Shown: positions 16,549 through 26,770 of the stretch, piece after piece
Numbering within the stretch: the stretch's first letter is position 1
Layout: each line of letters opens with the position of its first letter
DNA from: Betaproteobacteria bacterium
GTDB lineage: Bacteria > Pseudomonadota > Gammaproteobacteria > Burkholderiales > Rhodocyclaceae
Direction: 5' to 3'
DNA length: 52,445 nt
NCBI GenBank assembly: GCA_009781085.1
Contig: WQYV01000007.1
Span: forward strand, 1 to 52,445
Made by a program: the position numbers and the translations under genes
The notes under the pieces: model-generated
Seen by the model: the letters and a program-made list of their open reading frames with translations, nothing else
Told to the model about the DNA's origin: nothing
The model's database searches: none

Positions 16549-19245
16549 ATGTCTGATATTTTGCACAAAACCGCAGCCATGAAACAAACCGCCGCTTTTG
16601 TCTTGCGCCTGTTCACAGCCCTTGCCATTGCTGCTGTCGTTGCCTCCCTCCAGTACCTGCTTTGGCAAACATACGGGAACAGCAACGATACCCCAAACGA
16701 TACCTCTTTTAGTATCAAGGGGTTCAGCTACAGCGGCTATCGGCGCGGGCAGAACCCTTTCACTGGACCGCACCCGAACGCATCCGAACTCGGGGAAGAC
16801 CTCAAAATGCTCAGGCAGAAGACCGACAGCCTGCGCACGTATGGCATCACTGATTTACCCGCCTTGCTGCAAGAAGCCGGCAAAAACGACTTCCAAGTGA
16901 CGGCAGGCATCTGGATCGACGAAGACGAAAACCGGAACGAGCGTGAAATCAACGCCCTGGTCGATGCCGCCAACGAAATGCGCCACATTGAGCGGGTTAT
17001 CGTCGGCAACGAGGTAATGTGGCGGGCTCAGAGCGGCAAGGCCGACCAGACCCTCAAACAACTCATTGGCTATCTCGACCAAGTACGCGCCAGGGTGCGC
17101 AAGCCCGTATCGGCCGCCGAGCAATGGCACGTCTGGGAAAAATATCCTGAACTCGCCGACCACGTTGATTTCATCACCGTACACATCTTTCCCTATCACG
17201 AAGGTGTGGGCATCAACGATGCCATCCGGAGCGTATTCGAGCGTTATGACGAGATGGTTAAACTTTTTCCCAACAAAAAAATCGTCATTGGCGAAATCGG
17301 ATGGCCCAGCAAAGGCCCGATGCGCGGGGCGGCCGTGGCCTCGGATGAAAACCAGGCTCGTTTCGTGCGCGAATTCCTCACCAATCCGCGCACGCCGATG
17401 CTCGACTATTTCTTGCTGGAAGCCATTGACCAGCCTTGGAAACTTGATATTGAACGGGGCGAAGGATGGGCCGGCGCTTACTGGGGTATGTACGACGTTG
17501 ACCGTCATCTCAAGTATCAGCTCACGGGTTCCATCGAACGCGACCGCTACTGGTTGATCAAGGCGAGCAACGCCGCGATTTTCGCCTTCCTGCCCATGTT
17601 CCTGATAGTTTTCTTCCTTCCGAGTTGGAGCATCGGTGGCAGGCTGTTTCTTGCCACGTTGATCCAGGCATGTATCTCGATCCTCATCATCGGCCTCAAC
17701 GTGCCGGTGGAGTATTACCTCGTCCCGCAACGGCAGCATCGCGAACTCGTCGGGTTGGCCGTCATCATCGGTGCAACCTGTCTCACCATCGCGGTACTGC
17801 TCTCGCACGGGTTCGAATTTGGCGAAATCCTGTTCAAGCGCCGGTGGCAACGCCGTTTCACGCCACTGTCCCCACAACCTTCCGACAAACAGCCTTTCGT
17901 CTCTATTCATTTGGCGTGCTACAACGAACCGCCGGAAATGGTAATTGCCACCATTGATAGCCTCGCGGCACTTGAATACGGCAATTTCGAGGTACTGGTG
18001 CTCGACAACAACACCCGCGACGAAGCCCTGTGGCGCCCGCTCGAAAAACGCTGCGCTGAACTGGGACCGAGGTTCCGTTTCTTCCACCTGATGGACTGGC
18101 CCGGTTTCAAGGCGGGCGCACTCAACTATGGCCTCATGGTCACCGACCCAAGAGCCGAGGTCATCGGCGTGGTCGATGCTGACTACGTCGTCTCTCCGCA
18201 ATGGCTGGCGAGTCTCACGCCGCACTTCAGCAAACCTGATGTTGCTGTCGTGCAGGCCCCGCAGGCGCACCGCGATTGGGAGAACCAGCCTTTCCGTCGC
18301 ATGTGCAATTGGGAATTTGACGGTTTCTTCCGCATCGGCATGCATCACCGTAACGAACGTAACGCGCTCATCCAGCATGGAACCATGACATTGGTGCGCC
18401 GCCGTGCGCTTGACGAAGTGGGCGGTTGGTCCGAATGGTGCATCTGCGAAGACACCGAACTGGGTTTGCGGCTCATCGAAAAGGGCTACGACACCCGCTA
18501 CGTCGACCATGTCCTCGGGCGTGGCCTCACACCCTCGGACTTTGCCGCAATCAAGAGCCAGCGTTTCCGTTGGGCTTTCGGGGCGATGCAAATCCTGAAA
18601 GCCCACTTGCCGAAAATGCTTGGCCGCAGCACATTGAGCCTCGCACAACGTTACCACTTCCTTACCGGCTGGTTCTCCTGGTTCGGCGATGCCCTGCAAT
18701 TCGTGTTCGCCTATGGCAGCCTGTTCTGGACAGTGGGCATCCTCGCCTTTCCCAAGACCTTCAGCCTGCCGGTCGTGGCTTTGACCCTGCCCGTACTTGG
18801 CTTCATGGCTTTCAAGGCCGCGCTTGGACCCATTCTCTATCGCCGCACCATGAACTGCCCCTGGCGCGACATCCTTGGTGCCTCGATCCTCTCAGTCGGA
18901 CTGGCGCATGCCATTGCGTGCGGCGTATTCACCGGGCTCGTCAAGAAAAAGGGGGTCTTCGTCGTCACCCCCAAAGGCTGGAAGGCCAAGGGTGCATTCG
19001 CATTTTTCGGTCCTATCCGTGAAGAACTCGGCATGCTTGTCGCGCTCATTCTGGCGATCATGTCTTTGGTTTGGGCGCGCGGGGCCGTAGACACTGAGAC
19101 ACGCCTGTGGACTGGTATCCTTGCTTTGCAATGCATTCCTTACGTGGCCTCCATTGCTTGTCAGGTTGCAGCCTACCTGCCAGAACGGCGCGGAATGGAG
19201 GCATCCTTGGAAAGGATCGAGCCGAAGCTACATGCTTCACCATAA
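16549..19245 (+). CDS. NdvB-like GH17-GT2 fusion: beta-glucan synthase with transglucosylase domain
   Basis: An 898-residue inner-membrane protein with one N-terminal helix, a periplasmic GH17 domain (about 45-330), several helices (about 335-430), a cytoplasmic GT2 domain (about 445-700) and C-terminal helices. GH17 acid/base Glu155 (VGNEVMW) and nucleophile Glu249 (IGEIGWP) are present. GT2 motifs are intact: DNNTRDE, DAD at 543-545, ED before Thr at 634-635, and QRFRW at 671-675. Fusions of this type are called NdvB in Pseudomonas and Bradyrhizobium and make beta-1,3-linked periplasmic glucans tied to biofilm drug tolerance and symbiosis. No PilZ domain is seen. The start could instead be ATG 16579. 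It is followed after 11-29 bases by a di-haem peroxidase. Confidence 0.87.
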   Translation: MSDILHKTAAMKQTAAFVLRLFTALAIAAVVASLQYLLWQTYGNSNDTPNDTSFSIKGFSYSGYRRGQNPFTGPHPNASELGEDLKMLRQKTDSLRTYGITDLPALLQEAGKNDFQVTAGIWIDEDENRNEREINALVDAANEMRHIERVIVGNEVMWRAQSGKADQTLKQLIGYLDQVRARVRKPVSAAEQWHVWEKYPELADHVDFITVHIFPYHEGVGINDAIRSVFERYDEMVKLFPNKKIVIGEIGWPSKGPMRGAAVASDENQARFVREFLTNPRTPMLDYFLLEAIDQPWKLDIERGEGWAGAYWGMYDVDRHLKYQLTGSIERDRYWLIKASNAAIFAFLPMFLIVFFLPSWSIGGRLFLATLIQACISILIIGLNVPVEYYLVPQRQHRELVGLAVIIGATCLTIAVLLSHGFEFGEILFKRRWQRRFTPLSPQPSDKQPFVSIHLACYNEPPEMVIATIDSLAALEYGNFEVLVLDNNTRDEALWRPLEKRCAELGPRFRFFHLMDWPGFKAGALNYGLMVTDPRAEVIGVVDADYVVSPQWLASLTPHFSKPDVAVVQAPQAHRDWENQPFRRMCNWEFDGFFRIGMHHRNERNALIQHGTMTLVRRRALDEVGGWSEWCICEDTELGLRLIEKGYDTRYVDHVLGRGLTPSDFAAIKSQRFRWAFGAMQILKAHLPKMLGRSTLSLAQRYHFLTGWFSWFGDALQFVFAYGSLFWTVGILAFPKTFSLPVVALTLPVLGFMAFKAALGPILYRRTMNCPWRDILGASILSVGLAHAIACGVFTGLVKKKGVFVVTPKGWKAKGAFAFFGPIREELGMLVALILAIMSLVWARGAVDTETRLWTGILALQCIPYVASIACQVAAYLPERRGMEASLERIEPKLHASP

Positions 19246-19248
19246 CCC

Positions 19249-19273
19249 GTGTTACAATGTCGAACCGTAACAC
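19249..19273 (+). promoter_or_regulatory. Inverted repeat at the start of the peroxidase gene
   Basis: GTGTTAC (19249-19255) and GTAACAC (19267-19273) form a 7-base stem with an 11-base loop. The first candidate start codon (19257) is in the loop and the second (19275) is two bases past the stem. It could modulate translation or act as an operator. Confidence 0.4.
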
Positions 19274-19274
19274 A

Positions 19275-20336
19275 ATGATAAAAAAAGACTATCTGCATTT
19301 TCTGCTTTATACCCTCCTGACCCTGCTGGCGACGGTTTTTGCCGTGAAGGTTTTCTTACCGAGGAATGAAACTGGATCGTCGCCCTCCGACAAAGACAGT
19401 GTTCTAAACGCAGACATACAAGGTGACATACGCAGGCGGAACTACCCAATCCTGCCCATTCCTAGCCTTTCATCGGAAAATATCCAATCCGGCAAGGTTT
19501 TGCTCGGCGAAAGGCTGTTTCACGACCCCATGCTTTCAGGTGATGGCACAGTTTCGTGCGCGACTTGTCACGACCTCTCGCGTAGCGGTGCTGATGGGCG
19601 AAAAACCGCTGTGGGCGTTGGTTACGCGCTTGGCAGTTTCAACACGCCCACAGTATTCAATACGGTGTTCAATTTCCGTCAATTCTGGAACGGGCGCGTC
19701 ACCACCCTCGCTGACCAGGTTTCCGATCCGCTGACAAACATCGCCGAAATGGCGAGCAGTTGGGTGATTGTCATACGCCGGGTTTCAGAGGACAAAGAAT
19801 ACCGCAAGGCATTTGATAGCGAATACGATGGCGAGATCAGCGAAAAAACTATCGCCGATGCCATCGCGTGTTTTGAAACTACCCTGCTCACACCCAACTC
19901 GTTATTTGACCGTTTTCTCGACGGCGACACCACGGCCATCAGCGATGAAGCCAAGGAAGGCTACAGGCTCTTCACCGACTATGGCTGCATCAGTTGCCAC
20001 CAAGGGATCAACATTGGTGGCAATTTCTTCCAGCGTTTCGGGGTCATGGGAGACTATTTCACTGACCGCGGCAACCTTACTAAGGCCGACCTAGGCCGTT
20101 ACAACATCACAGGCCGGGAAGAAGACCTCTACGTCTTCAAGGTACCAGGGCTACGTAACGTTGCCGTCACTGCGCCCTATTTTCACGACGGCAGCGTGGA
20201 AACACTTGATAAAGCCATCGAAATCATGAGCCGCTACCAGCTCGGGCGCGAGTTGTCCAAAGAAGACCGTCGCTATATTGCTGCTTTTCTCGAAAGCCTC
20301 ACTGGAGAATATCGGGGAGAGCGTTTGAAGCCATGA
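19275..20336 (+). CDS. Di-haem cytochrome c peroxidase / MauG family protein, membrane-anchored
   Basis: A 353-residue protein with an N-terminal membrane anchor (about 8-30) and two covalent haem c sites, CATCH at 95-99 and CISCH at 238-242, in the bacterial cytochrome c peroxidase fold. Family signatures include GKVLLGERLFHDPMLS, FNTPTVFN and PGLRNVAVTAPYFHDGS. Such proteins reduce periplasmic H2O2 or, as MauG, oxidise a protein partner; I cannot tell which here. Start at 19275 or 19257. Its stop overlaps the next gene in an ATGA arrangement, so it is translationally coupled to a GGDEF-EAL protein, an unusual partner. Confidence 0.87.
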   Translation: MIKKDYLHFLLYTLLTLLATVFAVKVFLPRNETGSSPSDKDSVLNADIQGDIRRRNYPILPIPSLSSENIQSGKVLLGERLFHDPMLSGDGTVSCATCHDLSRSGADGRKTAVGVGYALGSFNTPTVFNTVFNFRQFWNGRVTTLADQVSDPLTNIAEMASSWVIVIRRVSEDKEYRKAFDSEYDGEISEKTIADAIACFETTLLTPNSLFDRFLDGDTTAISDEAKEGYRLFTDYGCISCHQGINIGGNFFQRFGVMGDYFTDRGNLTKADLGRYNITGREEDLYVFKVPGLRNVAVTAPYFHDGSVETLDKAIEIMSRYQLGRELSKEDRRYIAAFLESLTGEYRGERLKP

Positions 20337-23029
20337 ATCCCACTGATCGCTCCCCCCATGGCACAACATCTCCCAACGATCCATCTTCCTTGCCCCCCTC
20401 GGGTCTCGCTGCGTTTGTGCACGGACGCACACATTCTTCACCGAGTTTTGCCGAAATCGGACGTTGGTTGCTCATCGCGGCAATCATCGCGTCCGCGCTG
20501 CTCTGGGTGTTCCACCACGCGGGAGCTTTTTCGATTTTGGAACTCCAGTCCTATTCGCGCGCACTTCGCAACTTCCGACAGACCGACACTCAGATCAACG
20601 CCGATGTGCTGAGCATCCGCTTTGGGCTCTACAAGAACTATGACACCATTGCGCAGAACCTCAACCACCTCGACGCCCTGCTCAAGCGGCTCCGCACTCC
20701 CCCGAGGTTCCTGTCCGACAGCGATGTCAAAGAACTCAATGAGCATATCAACGAACTTGACCGGTTAGTGCGGACAAAGAACGACCACATCGAGATATTC
20801 CTGCGGGAAAACGCGATATTGCACAATTCCACCCGCTATTTCTCAACCATGGTCAAACACTTCATCGACATACCCCATCACCCACGCTTGCGCGACAACC
20901 TCATCATGTTGAACAACAATGTGATGACCTATCTGGTGTCGGATGATAAAGAGTTGCTGCCGATTATATCCAGGCACATTGAATCCATCCGTCTCGAAAA
21001 CGCTAGCCTACCGCCTCAATCTGCACGGGAATTGGAGAATGTGCTCGACCACGCCAACATCATGATAAAAGTAAAAAGCAAGCAGGCGGTGGACTCAGAG
21101 CTACATGAAATCGCTGTAATTGCTACGAATACTGGGCTCGAAAAGGTCATCCAGAGATACGCCATCGGCCAGCGAGACGCGGCAGATAGAGCCAACATCT
21201 ACCGTGTGCTTCTTTTCGTTTTCGCGCTTCTGCTTGCCCTTTACCTGACGCTGCTCTTCATCCGCCTGAGCCGTACTACTCAAGCCCTGCGGAATTCTAA
21301 CCGCAACCTTGAACAGCGCATCGATGAGCTGCATACCACCCAAGCCAATCTCAAACTTTATGCCATGCTCTTCAACAGCGCAGCTGAAGGCATGGTCATC
21401 ACCGACCCCAACACCCGAATCCTGGTCGCCAACCCGGCATTTACCAACATTACCGGATACAGTATCGAAGAAGTACAGACGCGCTCGCCCTCGCTGCTCA
21501 GTTCCGGCAAGCATGCCAAATCCTTTTATAATGACATGTGGAAAATTTTGGAGCAACGCGGTAAATGGCAAGGTGAGATTTGGAACCGGCGCAAAAATGG
21601 TGAAATGTTTCCAGAATGGTTGTCGATTACCACAGTTTATGACAATGGGAACAATATTACCCATTATATTGGTGTTTTTTCCGACATCACCGAACGCAAG
21701 AAAAACGAAGCCCACATCCGGCATCTTTCGCTGCATGACCCGCTCACTAACCTGCCAAACCGCCTGTTGATGCAGGAAAGGCTCAACGAAGCCCTCTCCC
21801 AGTCGCAGCGCATCGACAGCCATACCGCCGTACTGTTTGTCAACCTTGACCGCTTCCGCAACATCAACGACACCCTAGGCAGTGAACTGGGCGATGCCCT
21901 GCTCCAACAGATCGCACACCGAAGCCAAGCCATGCTGCGGAATACCGATACCGTTTCCCGCCTCGGCAGCGATGAATTCGTCTTCATCCTGCCTGACCTC
22001 GACCAACCGCAAGACGCTGCCAACATCGCGCGGAAACTCCTCACCAGCATTGGCCGCCCCTACTTGCTTGGCGGGCACGACATCACCATCACCGCCAGCA
22101 TCGGCATCGCTATCTCGGAGACTGATGGCAACACGGCAGCGGAACTGCTGCGCAACGCGGACGCCGCCATGAGTCGCGCCAAGGAAGACGGACGCAACAA
22201 TTTCCGCTTCTACTCCACCGACATGAACATCACCACCCTCGGTGATTTGCTGCTTGAAAACCAGTTGCGCAACGCCATCAAGTACAACGAGCTCGAGCTT
22301 TTCTACCAACCCAAGGTCGATGCCATTACTGGTGTCATACAAGGTGCCGAGGCACTCCTCCGCTGGCGGCATCCTGAAAATGGCATGATCCAACCTGATC
22401 GCTTCATTCGCTTGGCCGAAGAGTCCGGCCTCATCATCCCTATCGGCGCGTGGGTGCTACGCACCGCCTGCCAGCAAATCCGTACATGGCGGGAAGCCGG
22501 GTTGCCCGTCGTGCCGGTTGCGGTCAACCTGTCCGTTCAACAATTGCAGCAAAGCGATTTACCGGCACTGGTTGGCGACTGCTTGAAAGCAGCCGGTATA
22601 GAACCCGGCTTGCTCGAACTCGAACTAACCGAATCCATGTTGATGCGCAATGCCGACCGCACCATCAACATCTTCTCCCGCTTGCGCCAAATGGGGGTGA
22701 GCCTTTCCATCGACGATTTCGGGACTGGCTATTCATCGCTGTCATACCTCAAGCAATTTGAGGTCAATCTCCTCAAAATCGATAAGAGTTTCGTCGCAGA
22801 CATTCGAGGCATCAATACCGGCGGCACGATTGCCATTGCGGTTATCGGGTTGGCTCACGCCCTTGGCCTCAAAGTTGTCGCGGAAGGCGTAGAAACCAAC
22901 GAGCAGTACCGCTTCCTGCTCAATCACGGCTGCGACACCTTTCAAGGCTATTTTTTCGGACGCCCGGTTCCCGCCTCCGATTTCACCCAAAAACTTGTGA
23001 GCCTGAAAGAAACCACACAGGAAGATTGA
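20333..23029 (+). CDS. Membrane sensor with PAS, GGDEF and EAL domains
   Basis: An 898-residue protein. A helix at about 42-62 and another near 285-305 flank a mostly helical periplasmic sensor region (DAHL-like). A PAS domain follows at about 340-460, then GGDEF (about 475-630) and EAL (about 645-890). The cyclase signature reads G545-S-D-E-F, so it may be weak but not clearly dead. The EAL domain is intact: E673-A-L, LELELTESM, D794-D795-FGTGYSS and KIDKSF. Net c-di-GMP phosphodiesterase activity is the best guess. The start overlaps the stop of the peroxidase gene, so the redox enzyme and this signalling protein are made together. Confidence 0.88.
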   Translation: MNPTDRSPHGTTSPNDPSSLPPSGLAAFVHGRTHSSPSFAEIGRWLLIAAIIASALLWVFHHAGAFSILELQSYSRALRNFRQTDTQINADVLSIRFGLYKNYDTIAQNLNHLDALLKRLRTPPRFLSDSDVKELNEHINELDRLVRTKNDHIEIFLRENAILHNSTRYFSTMVKHFIDIPHHPRLRDNLIMLNNNVMTYLVSDDKELLPIISRHIESIRLENASLPPQSARELENVLDHANIMIKVKSKQAVDSELHEIAVIATNTGLEKVIQRYAIGQRDAADRANIYRVLLFVFALLLALYLTLLFIRLSRTTQALRNSNRNLEQRIDELHTTQANLKLYAMLFNSAAEGMVITDPNTRILVANPAFTNITGYSIEEVQTRSPSLLSSGKHAKSFYNDMWKILEQRGKWQGEIWNRRKNGEMFPEWLSITTVYDNGNNITHYIGVFSDITERKKNEAHIRHLSLHDPLTNLPNRLLMQERLNEALSQSQRIDSHTAVLFVNLDRFRNINDTLGSELGDALLQQIAHRSQAMLRNTDTVSRLGSDEFVFILPDLDQPQDAANIARKLLTSIGRPYLLGGHDITITASIGIAISETDGNTAAELLRNADAAMSRAKEDGRNNFRFYSTDMNITTLGDLLLENQLRNAIKYNELELFYQPKVDAITGVIQGAEALLRWRHPENGMIQPDRFIRLAEESGLIIPIGAWVLRTACQQIRTWREAGLPVVPVAVNLSVQQLQQSDLPALVGDCLKAAGIEPGLLELELTESMLMRNADRTINIFSRLRQMGVSLSIDDFGTGYSSLSYLKQFEVNLLKIDKSFVADIRGINTGGTIAIAVIGLAHALGLKVVAEGVETNEQYRFLLNHGCDTFQGYFFGRPVPASDFTQKLVSLKETTQED

Positions 23030-23321
23030 TTCGAGCCAGCCCGGCCAAAAACTTTGGAACCCTTTCATACGTTATGCCACGAAAGGGCAGAAAAAGATGT
23101 ACCAGGATCCCTTTTCTTGTCCTCACCGTAAATTTTGCACTTCGTACATACCGTACTTCGCGAAAACGTTCCGCTTTACGAAGTACCTTACTTCATAGAA
23201 TGAAAGCTCCTCGTGTTCCATAAATATCTGGTTTCTCACCATATAGGTGGAGTCATGTTTTCCAAAAAAATATTCGATTCAGATCCGTTTTGAACTAAGA
23301 CACAAAGAAGCTTTCGACCTT
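23030..23321 (+). promoter_or_regulatory. Leader of the second EAL gene with two mutually exclusive stems
   Basis: No gene seen in these 292 bases. ACTTCGTA (23139-23146) can pair with TACGAAGT (23177-23184), while GTACTTCG (23153-23160) can pair with CGAAGTAC (23179-23186). The two 8-base stems share the same right arm, so only one can form at a time. It could be a switch in the leader RNA or a set of overlapping operator sites. No T-run follows either stem. Confidence 0.35.
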
Positions 23322-26300
23322 ATGAGCACCGACTGTCCCGCCCCCCTTACACATACCAAAAACCGTACCCGGTACGTGCTGTTTATGTACGCCGCCACGT
23401 TCCTGCTATGGGCGGCGGTGTGGACATGGGCTGTGGTTGACATGCGCTCGTTCAAAAAGAATGAAATCGAATATGCTATGACAAACGCATCTCTCATGAC
23501 CAACGCTCTCAAAGAATACACACTGGCTATCACCAGCAAAGTCAGTGTACTCCTCTCGAGCTTGATCGAAATGCACAAGGATAATGTCATTACTGGCAAA
23601 AATCTGCCTGAGGTTACGCAATCCCTCAACGGGTATATGCAACAGTTCCCTGAAGCACGGGTCTTTTTCGTTTCCGATGCCGAAGGCGACATATTGGCCA
23701 GCACCGACCCCCCGCTCACCAACATCGCGCATCGCACCTATTTCCAGCAGTTGCGCGACAATCCTGGCACCTACCTGCTGGTTAGTAGCCGACCCGAATA
23801 CGACTCCGAGAAACAACAGTGCATGACCATTTTCGGACGCCGCATCGAATCCCCCAAAGGGGAATTCAAAGGTATCGTCGCTGCCAAGATTCCTTGCAAT
23901 TTTTTTGAAAACTTCGCTGGGACGATTCATCTACCCCCCCACGGCACCTTGGCACTATTCAACAGCGACCGGAAACTCATTGCCCGCTTTCCCCCAGACA
24001 CCAAACGAATCGGCATTCAGTATTCACCTGACCAACCGATATTCGCCGGCCTGCGCGCAGGGCAACTAAAAGGTAGTTTTTTCTGGAAATCCATGATTGA
24101 CAATACCGAGCGCCTCTACTATTACAATAGCATGCAAGACGTCGGCCTGCCATTCATCATCGTCCTTGGTCAGAAAAAAGACTGGGTGTTCAGGGCATGG
24201 TATCAACGAGGCATTATTCACGCGGCGCTCTGCGTCCTGGTGGCGCTGGTTTCATTGGTTGGTTTACGGGGATGGCAATCGGCCGCCAAACATATGGATA
24301 TGGTCGCGCTAACCCAGCGCTTAACCCGAGATATGGAAGAAAAATCCCGCGAAAACAGAATATTACTAAATTCCATTCCCGACCCGGCTTGGATGGTCGA
24401 CGCGGAAAGTCACATCATGACGGTCAACAAAGCGCTCCTGAACTTCTATCAACGGGAAGAAGCCAGCATTCTTGGCCTCTCTTTTTTGGAAATCATCGCC
24501 CCCGAAGATAATGAAACCTTAAAGCAAGGTAGCCAGACTATTCTTGACACCCAGAGCACAGGACTGCAAACCATGTGGCTTACGGGGGCGGACAGGCAGG
24601 CACGCCCCTTTGAGATCTCGCGGGTTCCCCTGTTCGACGAAACGGGGAAACTCTACCGCATCGTCGGCATCGCACGCGACCTGACCGAACGTTACGAAGC
24701 GGAATCCCGCAAGCAAGTCATCGGGCAAATATTCGACCACAACAGCGAAGGCATCGTGATCCTCGACAAGGATCTGCGAATCATGATCATCAACCAATCG
24801 CTGCGCCATCTCTCAGGCTACAGCGAAGAGGAACTGATAGGGCATTTCCCCGGAGAATTCCTCGCTACAAAAATTGACCAGCGTTTCGTCCGCACCCTGG
24901 TGCAGCAGATGAAAAGCAACGGGGCGTGGAACAGCGATATCCGCATCCTCAACAAGAAAGGTGTTGAAAGGCTCTTCTTGTGCCGTGTCGTTTCCATGAC
25001 CGACAAACAGTCCGGGGTGAAAAACTGGATTGCCTTCCTGAGCGACCTCTCCAAGCATCGTGAAACCGAAGAGCGCATCAAGCGCCTCGCCACCATCGAT
25101 TCCCTTACCGGCCTACCCAACCGCAAAGGATTCATCGATAGCCTGGATGAGCGTCTGGCTGACCACAGCGTAGATGGCCTGGTTGTGCTCAACCTGAACC
25201 GTATGAGCCGGATCAACGATGCTTACGGGCATCAGGCAGGCGACTTCCTGCTCCAACGTGTGGCCAGCCGCCTCCGAAAAACGTTGCGCGACCATGATGT
25301 CATTGGCCGCCTGGGCGATGACAATTTCGGTATTCAGTTAGTCACCAGTGACTCGAAAAACATCGAACACGTCGTCAAGAAGGTCATAGCAGCCATCGCG
25401 CGCCCGACCCTCTTCAGGAGCCAGCCGATCATGTGCACCGCCTGCGCTGGCGTATGCATGGTTTCCGGCAGCCACCAACGCGCCGACGACCTGCTGCGCA
25501 AAGCCGACGCCGCCATGCGTCAAGCACGGGAAGCCGGGGTCAACACCTATAGTTTTTTCTCGGAAAACCTCGGCAAAACACTGATCCAGCGCGTACAGCG
25601 CGAAGCCGATTTGCGCGGCTCCTTGGAGCGACAGGAATTGATGCTCTACTACCAGCCCCAAATGGAAATCCCGAGCGAGCGCATTTGCGGCTGCGAGGCT
25701 CTGCTACGCTGGAAACATCCGAAACAAGGCATGATCTCGCCGATGGAATTCATCCCGCTTGCCGAAGAAACGGGTCTCATCCTGCCTATCGGCAAATGGG
25801 TACTGGAAGAAGCCTGCCGTCAAAACAAAGTTTGGCAAAACCAAGGTTTACCGCCAATCGTCATGGCGGTAAACCTTTCGTCCGTGCAACTACAAAACGA
25901 ACAGTTGATTGACGATGTTTCCTCGGCGCTGCTCAAATCCGGACTCGACCCCTGCTGGCTGGAATTCGAAATCACCGAGAGCATCCTGGTAGCGAAACAG
26001 ATGAACCCGACGCTCCGAGCCTTGAAAGATTTGGGCGTAAGGCTTTCCATCGACGATTTTGGCACAGGTTATTCCAGCCTTGCCTATCTGCGGCATTTCC
26101 CGTTCGACAAGCTCAAGATCGACCAATCCTTCATCCGCGACCTGAACACCGACAGCGGAGCCGCCATCGTGCGCATGGTGCTGGAGATGGCTCATGAACT
26201 GCGTCTGAAAACACTGGCTGAAGGTGTTGAAACGCAAGAGCAGTTCGACATCCTGATGGATTACCAGTGCAAAGAATACCAAGGCTATCTACGCAGCAAA

Positions 26301-26369
26301 CCAATTCCGGCCGCTTCTTTCACGCAACTGTTGCAAAGCGCCAAGTCGACAGCACGGGCACAGGTTTAA
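23322..26369 (+). CDS. dCache - PAS - PAS - degenerate GGDEF - EAL phosphodiesterase
   Basis: A 1,015-residue inner-membrane sensor. Two helices (about 20-40 and 300-322) enclose a dCache-type periplasmic domain. Two PAS domains follow (about 350-460 and 475-590), then GGDEF (about 600-760) and EAL (about 775-1010). The cyclase site is G665-D-D-N-F, so loss of cyclase activity is likely. The EAL site is intact: E792-[12 protein letters not shown]911-D912-FGTGYSS, KIDQSF. It is predicted to degrade c-di-GMP in response to a periplasmic ligand. The ATG at 23322 has AAAGAAG upstream; a GTG at 23247 would add 25 residues without support. It is separated from the previous gene by 292 bases, so it probably has its own promoter. 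Confidence 0.9.
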   Translation: MSTDCPAPLTHTKNRTRYVLFMYAATFLLWAAVWTWAVVDMRSFKKNEIEYAMTNASLMTNALKEYTLAITSKVSVLLSSLIEMHKDNVITGKNLPEVTQSLNGYMQQFPEARVFFVSDAEGDILASTDPPLTNIAHRTYFQQLRDNPGTYLLVSSRPEYDSEKQQCMTIFGRRIESPKGEFKGIVAAKIPCNFFENFAGTIHLPPHGTLALFNSDRKLIARFPPDTKRIGIQYSPDQPIFAGLRAGQLKGSFFWKSMIDNTERLYYYNSMQDVGLPFIIVLGQKKDWVFRAWYQRGIIHAALCVLVALVSLVGLRGWQSAAKHMDMVALTQRLTRDMEEKSRENRILLNSIPDPAWMVDAESHIMTVNKALLNFYQREEASILGLSFLEIIAPEDNETLKQGSQTILDTQSTGLQTMWLTGADRQARPFEISRVPLFDETGKLYRIVGIARDLTERYEAESRKQVIGQIFDHNSEGIVILDKDLRIMIINQSLRHLSGYSEEELIGHFPGEFLATKIDQRFVRTLVQQMKSNGAWNSDIRILNKKGVERLFLCRVVSMTDKQSGVKNWIAFLSDLSKHRETEERIKRLATIDSLTGLPNRKGFIDSLDERLADHSVDGLVVLNLNRMSRINDAYGHQAGDFLLQRVASRLRKTLRDHDVIGRLGDDNFGIQLVTSDSKNIEHVVKKVIAAIARPTLFRSQPIMCTACAGVCMVSGSHQRADDLLRKADAAMRQAREAGVNTYSFFSENLGKTLIQRVQREADLRGSLERQELMLYYQPQMEIPSERICGCEALLRWKHPKQGMISPMEFIPLAEETGLILPIGKWVLEEACRQNKVWQNQGLPPIVMAVNLSSVQLQNEQLIDDVSSALLKSGLDPCWLEFEITESILVAKQMNPTLRALKDLGVRLSIDDFGTGYSSLAYLRHFPFDKLKIDQSFIRDLNTDSGAAIVRMVLEMAHELRLKTLAEGVETQEQFDILMDYQCKEYQGYLRSKPIPAASFTQLLQSAKSTARAQV

Positions 26370-26534
26370 TACGAATACGCTGATAAAAACCAATCAGTTA
26401 ACTGAAAAGAAATTCGTCATCTTGTATATACGTAAAACTATAGCAACGATGCGCGCCATTACCTATCCTCCGGCTTCCCGACGGCCGTATCGACTATTTT
26501 GGGTTCGTCGGTAGCCGCCGGGGATATCCGTTTT

Positions 26535-26756
26535 TCAGTAATCAGCGTGGTGGGTTGCTCTCTTTTTCTTTGCCTTTGCCTTGTGGTGTTTCGGTTTGGC
26601 TTTCTTGGCAGAGTGGTGGTGTTTTTTCACCTGTTTGTGCTGCGCCGTGTAGGCCGTGTTTTGCTCCACCGCGCTGGCGCTGGTAGGCCATAGCGATACC
26701 GCAAACAGCGCAACAGCGGTTGCAGCGATGATTTTAGAGATGCTAGAAATTTTCAT
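26535..26756 (-). CDS. Small secreted His/Lys-rich protein (acid-shock-protein-like composition)
   Basis: A 73-residue product with a clear signal peptide ending in SASA, leaving about 45 residues dominated by Lys and His (HHHSAKKAKPKHHKAKAKKK, then THH). This composition resembles Asr, the enterobacterial acid-shock protein, but no homology can be claimed from composition alone. GGAGGA lies upstream; two tandem ATGs (26759 and 26756) are possible and the second has better spacing. It starts about 11 bases after the stop of the S24 repressor gene on the same strand, suggesting cotranscription. A periplasmic metal, proton or polyanion binder is conceivable. Confidence 0.65.
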   Translation of the reverse strand: MKISSISKIIAATAVALFAVSLWPTSASAVEQNTAYTAQHKQVKKHHHSAKKAKPKHHKAKAKKKRATHHADY

Positions 26757-26770
26757 CATGTTTCCTCCAT

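Noticed and set aside
16855-18699. Long 614-codon open frame antisense to the NdvB-like gene
   Set aside because: A shadow of GC-rich coding sequence; no domain, ribosome site or signal is visible, and the sense protein has complete motifs.
26395-26404. Palindrome CAGTTAACTG after the dCache-EAL gene as terminator
   Set aside because: No loop and no T-run; too short to act as an intrinsic terminator.
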